64,000 bases of DNA, taken from positions 64,965 through 128,964 of the forward strand of contig JABCZS010000003.1 of NCBI GenBank assembly GCA_013289605.1. Direction: 5' to 3'. The notes beneath the pieces were generated by a model. The model worked only from the letters and a program-made list of their open reading frames with translations. It searched no databases and had not been told where the DNA came from. The position numbers were made by a program, and so were the translations under genes. Positions 8,469-18,034 of this stretch are shown in pieces; position 1 is the first letter of the stretch; each line of letters starts with the position of its first letter. The DNA comes from Gammaproteobacteria bacterium (lineage in GTDB: Bacteria > Pseudomonadota > Gammaproteobacteria > JABCZS01).

Positions 8469-9863
8469 TCATCGTCTTGCTATAAATGCCAAAGCCATCT
8501 CCAAGCGCGCCAAAACAGCCTCTCTGCCGATTAAATACAAAGTCTGATCTAAGGTCGGAGATTGGGTGCTGCCTGTCGTTGCGACCCGTATGGGCGGGCC
8601 GACTTTGCCCATTTTCACGCCATGGGCGACACAAATGGCTTCCAGTGCCTGATGTATGTTTTCCAGCTGCCAAGGTATATTTGCAAACTGTGCTTTTGCT
8701 GTATTTAAAATTGCTACGCTTTCAGGGGTTAAAAATTTCTCAGCGGAAGCCACATCATAATCCACGGCATGATAAAAATAACGACTGGTGCGCGCTAATT
8801 CCTCTAAGGTATGCACCCGCTCGCGCATCAATAAAAATACTGCGTCTAAATCTGGCCCGCTTGAGGTATCAATGCCTAGTTTTTCAAATTGCGCGGCGAG
8901 TTGCGGCTTAATTGTTTGCGGAGAAGTTTGTTTTAAATACTGCTGATTCACCCATAATAATTTTTGCTCATCAAAAGTGGCTGGGGATTTATGGATCCCT
9001 TCTATGGTAAATAAACGAATTAATTCATCGATAGAGAAAATTTCTTGATCCCCATAGGACCAACCTAAACGGGCTAAATAATTAAGCAAGGCTTCCGGCA
9101 AGACGCCCATGTCTTGATATTGTAAAACACTTACCGCACCATGACGTTTAGATAAACGCTTACCATCGCTGCCTAAAATCATGGGAATATGGGCATACTG
9201 CGGCGGCGTCAAGCCGAGTGCGAAAAATATATTCATTTGTCGTGGCGTATTATTTAAATGATCATCACCGCGGATCACATGGGTGATGTTCATGTCTGCA
9301 TCATCGACCACCACGGTTAAATTATACGTCGGGCTGCCATCTTCGCGAGCAATTACTAAATCATCCAGCTCTGCATTGGCAAACACTACCGTCCCTTTAA
9401 CCGCATCAGCAATCACCACTTCGCCCTCTAAGGGGTTACGAAACCGGATCACATGCGGTTTATCTGTGGGGTAAGCACTCAGATTGCGGCAGCAGCCGTC
9501 GTAACGGGGTTTTTGTTTATTTTTTTGCTGCTCTTCACGTAATAAAGCCAAACGCTCTTTTGAGCAGTAACAGCGGTAAGCATGATTAGTCTGCAGTAAT
9601 TGCTCAATCACCGCATGGTATTGCAAGTATCGATCGGTTTGGTAAATCGGCCCGACATCATAATTTAGACCTAACCACTCCATCGCATCTAAGATAATTT
9701 GCTTAGAGGCTTGTGTTGAGCGTTCAAGATCAGTATCTTCTATCCGTAGAATAAATTTTCCGGCCATTTTCCGGGCAAATAGCCAACTAAACAGCGCGGT
9801 ACGGGCGCTACCGATATGTAAATAACCTGTGGGGCTGGGAGCAAAACGCGTACAGATAGACAT
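8469..9863 (-). CDS. gltX: Glutamyl-tRNA synthetase
   Basis: Class I aminoacyl-tRNA synthetase that charges tRNA-Glu. The start MSICTRFAPSPTGYLHIG carries the HIGH-type signature, and KRLSKRHG is the KMSKS-type loop. The 464-aa length is normal for bacterial GluRS. I chose the ATG at 9863, not an upstream start at 9968, because the homologous N-terminus begins there and an AAGGA site precedes it. The upstream extension also overlaps dacB, which runs divergently from 9900. Legionellales sometimes carry two GluRS paralogues, so this could be either one. Confidence 0.93.
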   Translation of the reverse strand: MSICTRFAPSPTGYLHIGSARTALFSWLFARKMAGKFILRIEDTDLERSTQASKQIILDAMEWLGLNYDVGPIYQTDRYLQYHAVIEQLLQTNHAYRCYCSKERLALLREEQQKNKQKPRYDGCCRNLSAYPTDKPHVIRFRNPLEGEVVIADAVKGTVVFANAELDDLVIAREDGSPTYNLTVVVDDADMNITHVIRGDDHLNNTPRQMNIFFALGLTPPQYAHIPMILGSDGKRLSKRHGAVSVLQYQDMGVLPEALLNYLARLGWSYGDQEIFSIDELIRLFTIEGIHKSPATFDEQKLLWVNQQYLKQTSPQTIKPQLAAQFEKLGIDTSSGPDLDAVFLLMRERVHTLEELARTSRYFYHAVDYDVASAEKFLTPESVAILNTAKAQFANIPWQLENIHQALEAICVAHGVKMGKVGPPIRVATTGSTQSPTLDQTLYLIGREAVLARLEMALAFIARR

Positions 9864-9899
9864 CAACTTTTCCTTATTAAAAACAAGAGATAACATAAC

Positions 9900-11309
9900 A
9901 TGAAACCTCGCATATTGGCCAGTCTTCTGCTTATATTCCCGCTTACTACTCTCGCGCAACTGCCCCAAATCGATGAGTTAATGGCCAACCATGTACCCAC
10001 TGCAGCGGTCGGTCTTTGGGTACAAGATGCTGAAAGTAAAGAAGTCTTATATACCCACAATCCGAGCCAAGGATTTACGCCTGCCAGCATCACTAAATCC
10101 TTTACTGCAGCCGCGACGCTTCTGGATTTAGCGCCTGATTATGCTTATCAGACCACGCTTGCCTATGATAAAACCCAACATCAGGGGACGCGCTTAAATG
10201 GAGATTTAGCCGTGATTTTTACGGGCGATCCTAGCTTGACCACTCAAGATTTTAACCATTTGCTGTTAAACATCAAGACGCTAGGGGTAGCCCAGATTGA
10301 CGGCGATATCCTGATCGATAATAGTTATTTTTCTAAACCTTATACGGCACGAGGCACTGTCGCAGAAGATGCCCATTGGTATTTTGGTACACCGGTGACC
10401 AGCATTATCCTCGATGAAAATCAAATTCCCGTTACGGTAAAATCAGGAGCACGTTTAGGACAACGCGTCACATTTAGCCTTAATACGCCGATAAATGCAC
10501 CGCTTACAGCAAATGTCACTACGGTGAGTGAAGAAGAGTCTAAGACCTTATGCCAGCTCAATGTCGTACTCAATCCTAAAGATAATGGCATCGCATTTTA
10601 TGGCTGCTGGCCTATCAATACGAAGCAACCAACAACTCAACTCAAAGTAGCCTTGGCTAACCCTGAATTACGTGTGGAACAGCTGATCAACGATTTCCTA
10701 CAGCAAGAAGGGATAGTGTTAACCGGGAAAATTCGCATCGCGCCCAGTCAACAAACACCAGATACGCTAGCGCAGCATACTAGCGCCCCACTCCCCACTT
10801 TAAATGCCATGAGTATGCAACGATCCAATAACCTTTATGCCAATAGTCTTGCGAAAGTTTTAGGCAAAAATAATTATCAACGCGGTACGCTGCAAGCAGG
10901 CAGTTATGCCATCGTGGAAATTTTAAAAAACAATCTCAATCTACCGGTACAAAAGATGCGTTTATTTGATGGTTCAGGCGAATCCACTTACAATCAAATA
11001 ACGCCTGAAATCACGGCACAACTGTTGCAAGCGATGTATGATCACGAAAATCTACGCCAACCTTTCTTTGATACCATGGAAGTATCCGGTCCACAACATA
11101 GCTTTTATTCCCGTCTACCAAAAAGTGTAGTGCCTCCGGTTTATATGAAAACCGGATCGATGACCGGCGTAAGCAATATAACGGGTTACCTTAAGACTCA
11201 ACATGGCCGCACTTTAATATTTGTCTGCTTGCTTAATCAACTACCCCTGGATAGATCTCAAGCCCATCTTTTTGAACAAAAATTGCTGGAACAATTAAAT
11301 GGGATGTGA
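9900..11309 (+). CDS. dacB: D-alanyl-D-alanine carboxypeptidase/endopeptidase (PBP4, peptidase S13)
   Basis: Periplasmic low-molecular-weight penicillin-binding protein that trims or cleaves peptidoglycan cross-links. A signal peptide (about residues 1-20, ending LTTLAQ) precedes the three active-site motifs: SITK (Ser63, Lys66), SNN (309-311) and KTG (417-419). The 469-aa length and the long insertion between the first two motifs are typical of the S13 family. It is divergent from gltX, with a short 36-bp shared promoter region. Confidence 0.92.
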   Translation: MKPRILASLLLIFPLTTLAQLPQIDELMANHVPTAAVGLWVQDAESKEVLYTHNPSQGFTPASITKSFTAAATLLDLAPDYAYQTTLAYDKTQHQGTRLNGDLAVIFTGDPSLTTQDFNHLLLNIKTLGVAQIDGDILIDNSYFSKPYTARGTVAEDAHWYFGTPVTSIILDENQIPVTVKSGARLGQRVTFSLNTPINAPLTANVTTVSEEESKTLCQLNVVLNPKDNGIAFYGCWPINTKQPTTQLKVALANPELRVEQLINDFLQQEGIVLTGKIRIAPSQQTPDTLAQHTSAPLPTLNAMSMQRSNNLYANSLAKVLGKNNYQRGTLQAGSYAIVEILKNNLNLPVQKMRLFDGSGESTYNQITPEITAQLLQAMYDHENLRQPFFDTMEVSGPQHSFYSRLPKSVVPPVYMKTGSMTGVSNITGYLKTQHGRTLIFVCLLNQLPLDRSQAHLFEQKLLEQLNGM

Positions 11310-11317
11310 GTACTGAG

Positions 11318-11737
11318 TTATCGCGCGAGGACAGCCATCGTCAAACGATTAATCGAGACGCGCTGCTCGGCTGCATTGCGTATATCAATTTCCCATACTT
11401 GAGTCGTTCTGCCCAAATGAAAAGGCTTGGCCGTTGCCCACACGTAACCTTCGCGCATAGAGCGGATATGATTGGTATTAATATCTAGCCCTACACAATA
11501 ATGGGTGGTGATATCGACGCAAAAATTTGCTGCCGTACTCCCCACCGTTTCCGCCAGCGCGCAAGAAGCCCCGCCATGCATAATACCTATGGGTTGTAGG
11601 GTGCGATGATCTACCGGCATGCGGGCGACTAAATAATCCTCCCCCACAGCGGTAAATTCAATACCTAAATGCTCAGCCATGGTATTTTTTCCGCGCTCAT
11701 TTGCAAGCGCAATATCTATGATAGTTTTCCAAATCAT
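11318..11737 (-). CDS. PaaI/YdiI-type hotdog-fold thioesterase
   Basis: Small acyl-CoA thioesterase of the hotdog fold. The signature PIGIMHGGASCALAETVGS (residues about 48-66) contains the conserved HGG and the catalytic Glu. LDINTNHIRSMREG is the second family strand. At 139 aa it matches YdiI/MenI and PaaI subunits. The substrate cannot be told; YdiI-like enzymes hydrolyse DHNA-CoA or other aryl and acyl CoAs. It is convergent with dacB, 8 bp apart. Confidence 0.85.
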   Translation of the reverse strand: MIWKTIIDIALANERGKNTMAEHLGIEFTAVGEDYLVARMPVDHRTLQPIGIMHGGASCALAETVGSTAANFCVDITTHYCVGLDINTNHIRSMREGYVWATAKPFHLGRTTQVWEIDIRNAAEQRVSINRLTMAVLAR

Positions 11738-11825
11738 AATGGTTTAATCCTATGCTGTGATGCTTTGAAAGCAAAAGATAACGTATTTGCAATGAATACA
11801 CCAGTAGGAAAGTGCCAGGAAAGTG

Positions 11826-11868
11826 ATGGGTGTCTACTCTCTTTTAATGGGTGTCTACTCTCTTTTAA
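11826..11868 (+). repeat. 21-bp tandem duplication
   Basis: Two perfect adjacent copies of a 21-bp unit (GGGTGTCTACTCTC inside each) upstream of the gene at 11969. The rest of 11738-11968 holds no recognisable gene. Confidence 0.85.
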
Positions 11869-11968
11869 TACTTTCATAGAATATTTACTTGCACTTAGTA
11901 TTAAAAAGCGCTAAATTGCAAATGATAACGATTCGTATTCGCAATGGATAGAAAAAAGCTATGGCAAG

Positions 11969-14011
11969 GTGGAAGTTGTGCGAGTAATTGGTAATGCCAG
12001 CCTCATAGCTGTAGGTATTTTAGCAGCCATTCCCACGGTAGGCATGGCCGCATCCTGGCCTATTTGGTTACCGTTTTTAATTGTATTCGGCCTAGCCATC
12101 AATTATAAACCCTTGCGGGAAATATATAAGAAATACTGGCTACCCCTCCATTTCAAACTCAATAAATTACTGGGTGGACGTGCGTTTGCCGGCCGCTGGG
12201 TACGTAGAGCGCAACGCATACGTTTAGGCGGTAATACCATTACCACCGTGGCCATAATCTTTCTTTTTGCTATGGCTATCAGCATTACCACTTTTTTCTC
12301 TATGGGTGCAGCATTTCCTATCTGGGCCGTCGTTTTGATGAGTTTCGGTGCAGGAGCCAATATGTTTGCCCTGCCTATAGGCGCGGCCAGTAACACTGTT
12401 AAAGCGCAGTGTCCTTATGAACATGAAGAACGCTTACGCAAGCTCAATAACATGAAAGCAGGCCTGACTGCAGAAACGCCGCATGGGATCTTTACTAGTC
12501 ATGCTGAGCAACGCAATATGCTGCTGGCTCGCTACGCCCACGATGGCAATGGCGCAGGCGGGACCGTAATGACTGGCTTAGATATTTTGGCATTTTTCGG
12601 CGCCAGTGTGGCAGGGCCCATTCCTTCCGCCAGTATGTTTTTTGCATCACGCGCCTCAGCATTGATCTCAGCAAGCGGCGCCCCCTTTACTTACAAAAAA
12701 AGATTAAACGTCCATTACAATAATATCAAAAACCAGGTGTTTGAATATTACTGGCACTGCGCCAGAATAAAACCTGACACCCACGCAAGAATCAATCATT
12801 TATTGAATAAAACTTTTGCCCAGCGGGCATTAAAGGATAATAAATATGCGCTCTGGTTAAGATTTGAATGTTACTGCGCGCTAGAAAGAGTGATCGATGA
12901 AAATATCAATGTCAATGAAAACGTCCTTATCGCCAACATCAATGAAATATTAGATACCGTCTGCAAAACAAAAGAGGGTGAAAATAGCGTGTCACGCAAA
13001 AGGCTATATACTATTTTAGGCGCTAAAGCAAAGCCTACTTCGTTATCCTATTCAGAAAAGATCCGTGCGCTTTTTAATGCCGGCAACCAGCTGGCGCCAC
13101 TGGATGCGATGCCCATCTTTCAAGAACAGCTTTATCAAAAAATAAAATTGCAAACGGCCTATTCAAAGCAGTTTCCGTCCAATTTGCTCGAACAATTTGC
13201 ACCCCAGCAAGGAGCCTACCCAGAAGTTTTTCTCACCCATTTAAAAAGTGCATACCTTACAAAAAACGGTAATTTGAATGAATTAACGCCTGAGAATTTA
13301 AAACGTTTAGCGAGAATGTCCAAAGACTGCATTCAAATTAAAGACGGCTTGCTGCATTTTAATGATGAAAAGTTAACCCAACATTTTGGTATGGATACTG
13401 CCCATGATAAACAATTTTCTCCGCACTGCATGAAATTTCTGGCAGAATCCCTAATCGATGATCCCCCAATTCAAGCGGCCCCCAGTGAAAAAACAACACC
13501 CAGTGATAAAGACCTGGCTGAGAGTATTTGGCTAGATGTATTTAAAATGGTTCAATCTAATGGTGAAGAAAGAGAATACGACACTTATGATGATCATGAT
13601 ATTTTATTTCACATGGTGATGGCCTGTATAGTGGCCAATTTGACCCAAAAACTTGCACAATGCGCGGTGGAAGATAAAGAAAAGAAAAAGTCAGAACTCA
13701 CTGCTGCCTTAAACATTTTTGCAAAAACAATCACTGAAGACTCACTCATCAGAAAAACCCTAAGGAATATCAGTGAAAAGGCCACAGCAGTTGAAACCTT
13801 TATGGGGAATTTAGGAGCGGATCCTACAGTGCAAAAACCCTTACTTATTGCTAAGCCGGAACTCCCCTATCAATATTTTTCCCCTGATAAAATCAAGAAA
13901 AATGCCAGTGATTGGACATTGACTAAAGATAATGGCACCCCTGAGCTTAATCTAGCAGAGCAAGCCACGCATTATTTTGACACCTGCTGTACACGCTCAC
14001 TCTGCGCTTAG
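11969..14011 (+). CDS. Large protein with N-terminal membrane hairpins, unknown function
   Basis: I do not recognise the family. There are four to five hydrophobic segments in the first 240 residues (two near 5-45, two near 88-140, one near 190-230), then a soluble, mostly helical 440-residue C-terminal part. The N-terminal arrangement of paired membrane hairpins recalls the protein at 95-2146. The start is uncertain: GTG at 11969 or 11978; ATGs just upstream are in other frames. It is a single-gene unit. Localisation to a bacterial or host membrane is possible but unproven. Confidence 0.55.
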   Translation: MEVVRVIGNASLIAVGILAAIPTVGMAASWPIWLPFLIVFGLAINYKPLREIYKKYWLPLHFKLNKLLGGRAFAGRWVRRAQRIRLGGNTITTVAIIFLFAMAISITTFFSMGAAFPIWAVVLMSFGAGANMFALPIGAASNTVKAQCPYEHEERLRKLNNMKAGLTAETPHGIFTSHAEQRNMLLARYAHDGNGAGGTVMTGLDILAFFGASVAGPIPSASMFFASRASALISASGAPFTYKKRLNVHYNNIKNQVFEYYWHCARIKPDTHARINHLLNKTFAQRALKDNKYALWLRFECYCALERVIDENINVNENVLIANINEILDTVCKTKEGENSVSRKRLYTILGAKAKPTSLSYSEKIRALFNAGNQLAPLDAMPIFQEQLYQKIKLQTAYSKQFPSNLLEQFAPQQGAYPEVFLTHLKSAYLTKNGNLNELTPENLKRLARMSKDCIQIKDGLLHFNDEKLTQHFGMDTAHDKQFSPHCMKFLAESLIDDPPIQAAPSEKTTPSDKDLAESIWLDVFKMVQSNGEEREYDTYDDHDILFHMVMACIVANLTQKLAQCAVEDKEKKKSELTAALNIFAKTITEDSLIRKTLRNISEKATAVETFMGNLGADPTVQKPLLIAKPELPYQYFSPDKIKKNASDWTLTKDNGTPELNLAEQATHYFDTCCTRSLCA

Positions 14012-14159
14012 TTTCATTTAAAAGGCACAAAAAAATACCTCGCACTATCCATTTTACAAACGCATCTAATATTAAGTCTTTATTAAACAATCAAATAAGG
14101 ATTGCCACCCACTTAATTTTCCGTTAATATGTCATTTGGATTTCAAAAAAGATAATGCT

Positions 14160-16865
14160 ATGACGACTATTTTAATACAACCTGAACTTTATCCAGAATA
14201 TATCAAAATAGGTAAAGCGATACAGCAAAAACAATCCATAAAAGGCTTAAAGTATCAAGACTATCTAAACGAAGTGTTATTTCCCATACAAGGAATCGAA
14301 GATATTGATTATTTTCCGCTCATTAGTTATACAGCGATTTATGAAAATCACACCATATTTTCAGAACTATTAAAAGAAGCCAATTTGCATCACACCGATT
14401 TGGTTTTAGGTTACGGCGTATTGCGTGTCGTTATTATGCAAATATTTGATACCAACGTAGTGAATAAAACCCATTATCTACGCATGATAGAGGCACTATT
14501 AAAAAGAGATAATTTAGATGTCACTGTTGGCAATACGTTTTACCACCAATCACCCCTTTATGTTTTAGCAGGACATGGCGATGAGTATCTTGATCTCATA
14601 AAGAAAATATTTGCAAAAGACTCAGAAATGACTGCTGATGCTTACGGCTGCACGCCCTTAGGTATTGCATTACAAGAACAACAATACGGTACGGCTGAAT
14701 TTCTTTTTGAAAACAGCCGCAATAAAGGCATTGTTGTCGAAATGAATTCAAATGGTACCTGTGCCTTAGATTTGGCCTTAAGGTATTGTACAACATTACA
14801 AAAAGGCATGGCACTTATCACTAAAATGTTAACAGGGGTCAGTGCGGATCTGATATTCTCGCATCGATTTCTATTTTCTGCGTTGGATAATGAGCATCTC
14901 GAATGTCGTTTGGCTTTTATAAAACTTTTATTAGAACAAGGCGCTGATCCTAACGCAAGAGATAAAAGCCATATACACATATTAGAAGCGGCCATTTTGC
15001 ATTATCGCCTAGCATTAAGTAAAAATAATAGTGCCAATCAAGAAAATTTAGTGAATATCATTTTGCTACTCATAAAATCAGGCGCAGACACTTCACTGGT
15101 TAATTCCAGTTTTAAAAATGATCTCGATAAAACTCAAGCCTCTAAAGAAGCAACATCGAGCGCCTCTTTTGCATCATCTGCCACAACCACCGACAATGAG
15201 GAAGATGATAGCGAACCAGAAGATCCTTTTAATTCTAAAATATTTTCAATTGCTGCAATGCATGAGAGCAAATGTCAAATCTTGCTGTTTTTATTGCAGC
15301 AACAATACAAAGCGGACTGGGAAGAACCCGCTCTTAATGATGAAAAGGCTCAGGTAAGAAAAAAAACAATTTTATACCACTTATTAGGCTTATTTGTTCG
15401 CGGCCATTTATCTTGTGAAAGTTTACTGAAATTCGTGGAACTCTGTAAGAAAACACCTGATGTACCTATTTATTTAATTGCTCTAATTTACAAAAATTAC
15501 CTTATCAAAGCCATCACGCAGTTCAATCTTTTGCGCTCAACGCCAAATGATATATTGAATTTATTTACCCTTCATGCGGAGTTTGCAAAATGCATAACCA
15601 CTAATAATGATAGCGAACAAGAATATTTCTTTATTTACCTTAATGAAACCTTTAGACGAGTGGCCTTGCTTACTTTAGCGCTTTTTCGTTCTAACCGATT
15701 CGATTTAGATCCCCTATTAAATCGGATTGCGAATGTTGATGTACAGCTGCTGGATTCAGCATCTAAACTGTTGTTATTACAACTTAAGCTGAGCAATGCG
15801 TACAATAATAAAAGACCGGCTGAATTTAACCTGCTCTTCGAGCAATTTCCTAAACAACATATTTTAACTAGACAATATACTTATTGGCAAATTGATTTAC
15901 TTTTTAAACAACCCGCTCCCGTACCGATTACTGACGTGTGGGTCAAGACTTTACAAGCCGCATTTGATACATTTCGCAACGCCTATCCAGATGTTCATCT
16001 CGAATCACTGCACGAGTTAACGAATGTATTAAAATCAAATCATGATCACTTACGTACATTACAAATTGAGTTGCAAAGATCTAAAATCAAAAAAAAATCC
16101 ACACCCGCGAGCGCGCCTGCAATAAACCAGTCTAGTATTATCCCTAACCCTACTAGCGCGCATTGGGGTGCCAGTTCTGACTCTACTACGAGTTCGAGTT
16201 CGAGTTCGAGTTCGAGTTCGAGTTCGAGTTCGAGTTCGAGTTCGAGTTCGAGTTCGAGTTTAATCCTCTATCAAGCGCACAGCACCACGCTTGATAGCAC
16301 ACAGAGCGTGCAATCTGAAAAAATAAAGCGCAGAAGACTCGTCACGGTAGAGCAAAGACTGCTAAACAATGTGACTATAGAAATTGATCCTGATCGCAAA
16401 GTGCTCCCTTATACGGAAAATGAAATACGTGAATATTTTAAAGCATTTATTAAACCCACTGAAACATTAAAACCTATGCGCTTTGATCATGAAGAAGGGA
16501 TATGCTGGACCATCTGCCGCGCGCATGAAGTGATGGATAATGTATTAGCCACTGAGTTTAAGAACAAATATGATGAAGTCAATGAAATTAAATTTGGTAA
16601 AATTAAGTCGGGTATTTCTTGCGAAAAAGCCAAGCCCTATAAAAAGGGTATATTTAGAATAAAATTGGGCGATCATGATGAACGCTTATCTAGCCACAGT
16701 TACTATTTTAAAAAGCCTGAAGAGGGTACCAAACCACGGTGCTTTTTACTTATTTTTGACATCCCCTGGTATCATGAAGATGCCTTCAAACCCAATGATA
16801 CCTATCTGGATGCGCCAACTCAAGCGTTTAAACCCAAGAATAAAAGCATAGTGTTGGTACATTAA
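14160..16865 (+). CDS. Ankyrin-repeat-like protein with poly-Ser tract, effector candidate
   Basis: Scattered ankyrin-type repeats occur in the first 300 residues, for example YGCTPLGIALQEQQYGTAEF and LLLEQGADPNARDK; TPLxxA and GADPN are the diagnostic turns. A helical middle region follows. A serine run of about 26 residues (near residue 680) is encoded by a hexanucleotide repeat, and a globular C-terminal domain of about 200 residues is unassigned. I chose the ATG at 14160 (MTTILIQPEL) over an upstream TTG at 14136. Ankyrin proteins are a common class of secreted effectors in Legionella and Coxiella; that role is inferred here. Confidence 0.65.
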   Translation: MTTILIQPELYPEYIKIGKAIQQKQSIKGLKYQDYLNEVLFPIQGIEDIDYFPLISYTAIYENHTIFSELLKEANLHHTDLVLGYGVLRVVIMQIFDTNVVNKTHYLRMIEALLKRDNLDVTVGNTFYHQSPLYVLAGHGDEYLDLIKKIFAKDSEMTADAYGCTPLGIALQEQQYGTAEFLFENSRNKGIVVEMNSNGTCALDLALRYCTTLQKGMALITKMLTGVSADLIFSHRFLFSALDNEHLECRLAFIKLLLEQGADPNARDKSHIHILEAAILHYRLALSKNNSANQENLVNIILLLIKSGADTSLVNSSFKNDLDKTQASKEATSSASFASSATTTDNEEDDSEPEDPFNSKIFSIAAMHESKCQILLFLLQQQYKADWEEPALNDEKAQVRKKTILYHLLGLFVRGHLSCESLLKFVELCKKTPDVPIYLIALIYKNYLIKAITQFNLLRSTPNDILNLFTLHAEFAKCITTNNDSEQEYFFIYLNETFRRVALLTLALFRSNRFDLDPLLNRIANVDVQLLDSASKLLLLQLKLSNAYNNKRPAEFNLLFEQFPKQHILTRQYTYWQIDLLFKQPAPVPITDVWVKTLQAAFDTFRNAYPDVHLESLHELTNVLKSNHDHLRTLQIELQRSKIKKKSTPASAPAINQSSIIPNPTSAHWGASSDSTTSSSSSSSSSSSSSSSSSSSSSSSLILYQAHSTTLDSTQSVQSEKIKRRRLVTVEQRLLNNVTIEIDPDRKVLPYTENEIREYFKAFIKPTETLKPMRFDHEEGICWTICRAHEVMDNVLATEFKNKYDEVNEIKFGKIKSGISCEKAKPYKKGIFRIKLGDHDERLSSHSYYFKKPEEGTKPRCFLLIFDIPWYHEDAFKPNDTYLDAPTQAFKPKNKSIVLVH
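16190..16260 (+). repeat. Hexanucleotide microsatellite encoding poly-Ser
   Basis: About 11.8 uninterrupted copies of GAGTTC, read as alternating AGT and TCG serine codons. Six-base steps keep the frame, so copy-number change would alter linker length, not expression. Confidence 0.95.
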
Positions 16866-16884
16866 TCTTATAGTGGGCAAACCA

Positions 16885-16920
16885 CACTCACTTCAATAGG
16901 CTAGCCTATTGAAGCGAGTG
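16885..16920. terminator. Bidirectional hairpin between convergent genes
   Basis: A near-perfect palindrome, CACTCACTTCAATAGG paired with CCTATTGAAGCGAGTG around CTAG, sits between the stops of the ankyrin-like gene and the beta-propeller gene. There is no long T run, but the position fits a shared terminator. Confidence 0.6.
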
Positions 16921-16933
16921 ACAAGAAGCTTAC

Positions 16934-17926
16934 TTATTTTATAGCAAGCCCGTTGGGATAGTTATTATTGCTGCTCACATCAAGCGTAAGCGTAGGAACT
17001 GCACCACTTGCTACCGGCGCTGCAAACATATAGACCTTTTTCAGATCAGAATCCACCGCATAAAGATTATCATTGCTATCAACCGCTAAATTAGCAAATC
17101 TTGATTTTTCAACCTTAATCGGCGTGTCAAACGTTTGAGTCGCCATATCAAAAATTAAAATTTCTGACCACGTCGTGCCTAAATATAGTTTAGTCTTAGC
17201 CTTATTCATCGCAATACCTTTTGCACAACCATTGTCTTTGTTAAAAGTGCCAGGAATATCATCAGAAAATTGCCCGTCTTTGAAGGGTGGCGTAAATTGC
17301 ACAAATCCACCTTTATTATCTGTATTGCAAGCGGCTGCCCTAACGACTCCGGTATCTGCATCGATGATCATTTGAGCGGGGTATTTGGGTGCAGGTTCTG
17401 TGGTGCTTAAGTTAAGGGTTAAAGCGGGTAAAGTTTCAGCATTAACAATAGGTAAATTATATACTTTAATTGTTGCCGCATATTCTGAGGTCACAAATAA
17501 TTGATTGAGTGTAGGATGGACGGCTATTCCCGAAGCCGCACGCGATCTAACCGCATAATCCATAGTACTCTGCGATGTCAGCGGTAAGGTATAGACATAA
17601 AAATATCCAGTATCCATCGCTGATATATCAGAAACATACAGTTTGTCATTACTATCAAAGGCAAATCCAATTGCACTTTTCCGGCCATTGTTTAATGAGG
17701 TTACAGGTTTATCGTTAGCCGTCTGTAGCGGCAAATTATAAAGATTAATAGAGGGAGAGTTAGAGTATGACGCACCCAGATACAACTGCTCGGTAATTGT
17801 AGGGTTCTCGAAATTTTGGCTCAGATTGAGCAAACCTTGATGAATGTCTGCTTGTGCATAAGCGTAAATACTGGTCAGAGCGCCCACTATCAAGAATGAG
17901 CCTACCATAGATTTATTTAACATCAT
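16934..17926 (-). CDS. Secreted beta-propeller (NHL/lactonase-like) protein
   Basis: An N-terminal signal peptide (about residues 1-27, ending YAYAQA) precedes repeated strands of the propeller type. Recurring elements include SINLYNLPL, FYVYTLPL, IKVYNLPI and a final NNYPNGLAIK, with SNDKLYVSD and SNDNLYAVD blade motifs. This gives about six blades in 330 aa, as in NHL or SMP-30/lactonase-like proteins. It is probably periplasmic or exported. No catalytic residues are evident, so binding or scaffolding is as likely as enzymatic activity. An AAGG-type site precedes tandem ATGs. Confidence 0.6.
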   Translation of the reverse strand: MMLNKSMVGSFLIVGALTSIYAYAQADIHQGLLNLSQNFENPTITEQLYLGASYSNSPSINLYNLPLQTANDKPVTSLNNGRKSAIGFAFDSNDKLYVSDISAMDTGYFYVYTLPLTSQSTMDYAVRSRAASGIAVHPTLNQLFVTSEYAATIKVYNLPIVNAETLPALTLNLSTTEPAPKYPAQMIIDADTGVVRAAACNTDNKGGFVQFTPPFKDGQFSDDIPGTFNKDNGCAKGIAMNKAKTKLYLGTTWSEILIFDMATQTFDTPIKVEKSRFANLAVDSNDNLYAVDSDLKKVYMFAAPVASGAVPTLTLDVSSNNNYPNGLAIK

Positions 17927-18034
17927 TTACCTTCATATTTAGTTAGTGAATCTATTAAGTATAACTAAAAGCTTTGCAAAAAGTAAAGAAAGAAGTTAAT
18001 CTGACCTAAGTTTAATTTTATCAAAGAGTTACAT

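Noticed and set aside
9864-9968. N-terminal extension of GluRS by 35 residues
   Set aside because: It lies upstream of the standard MSICTRFAPSPTG start, lacks family similarity and overlaps the dacB coding start; AAGGA precedes the ATG at 9863.
16190-16260. CRISPR-like repeat array
   Set aside because: It is an uninterrupted 6-bp microsatellite without spacers inside a coding gene.
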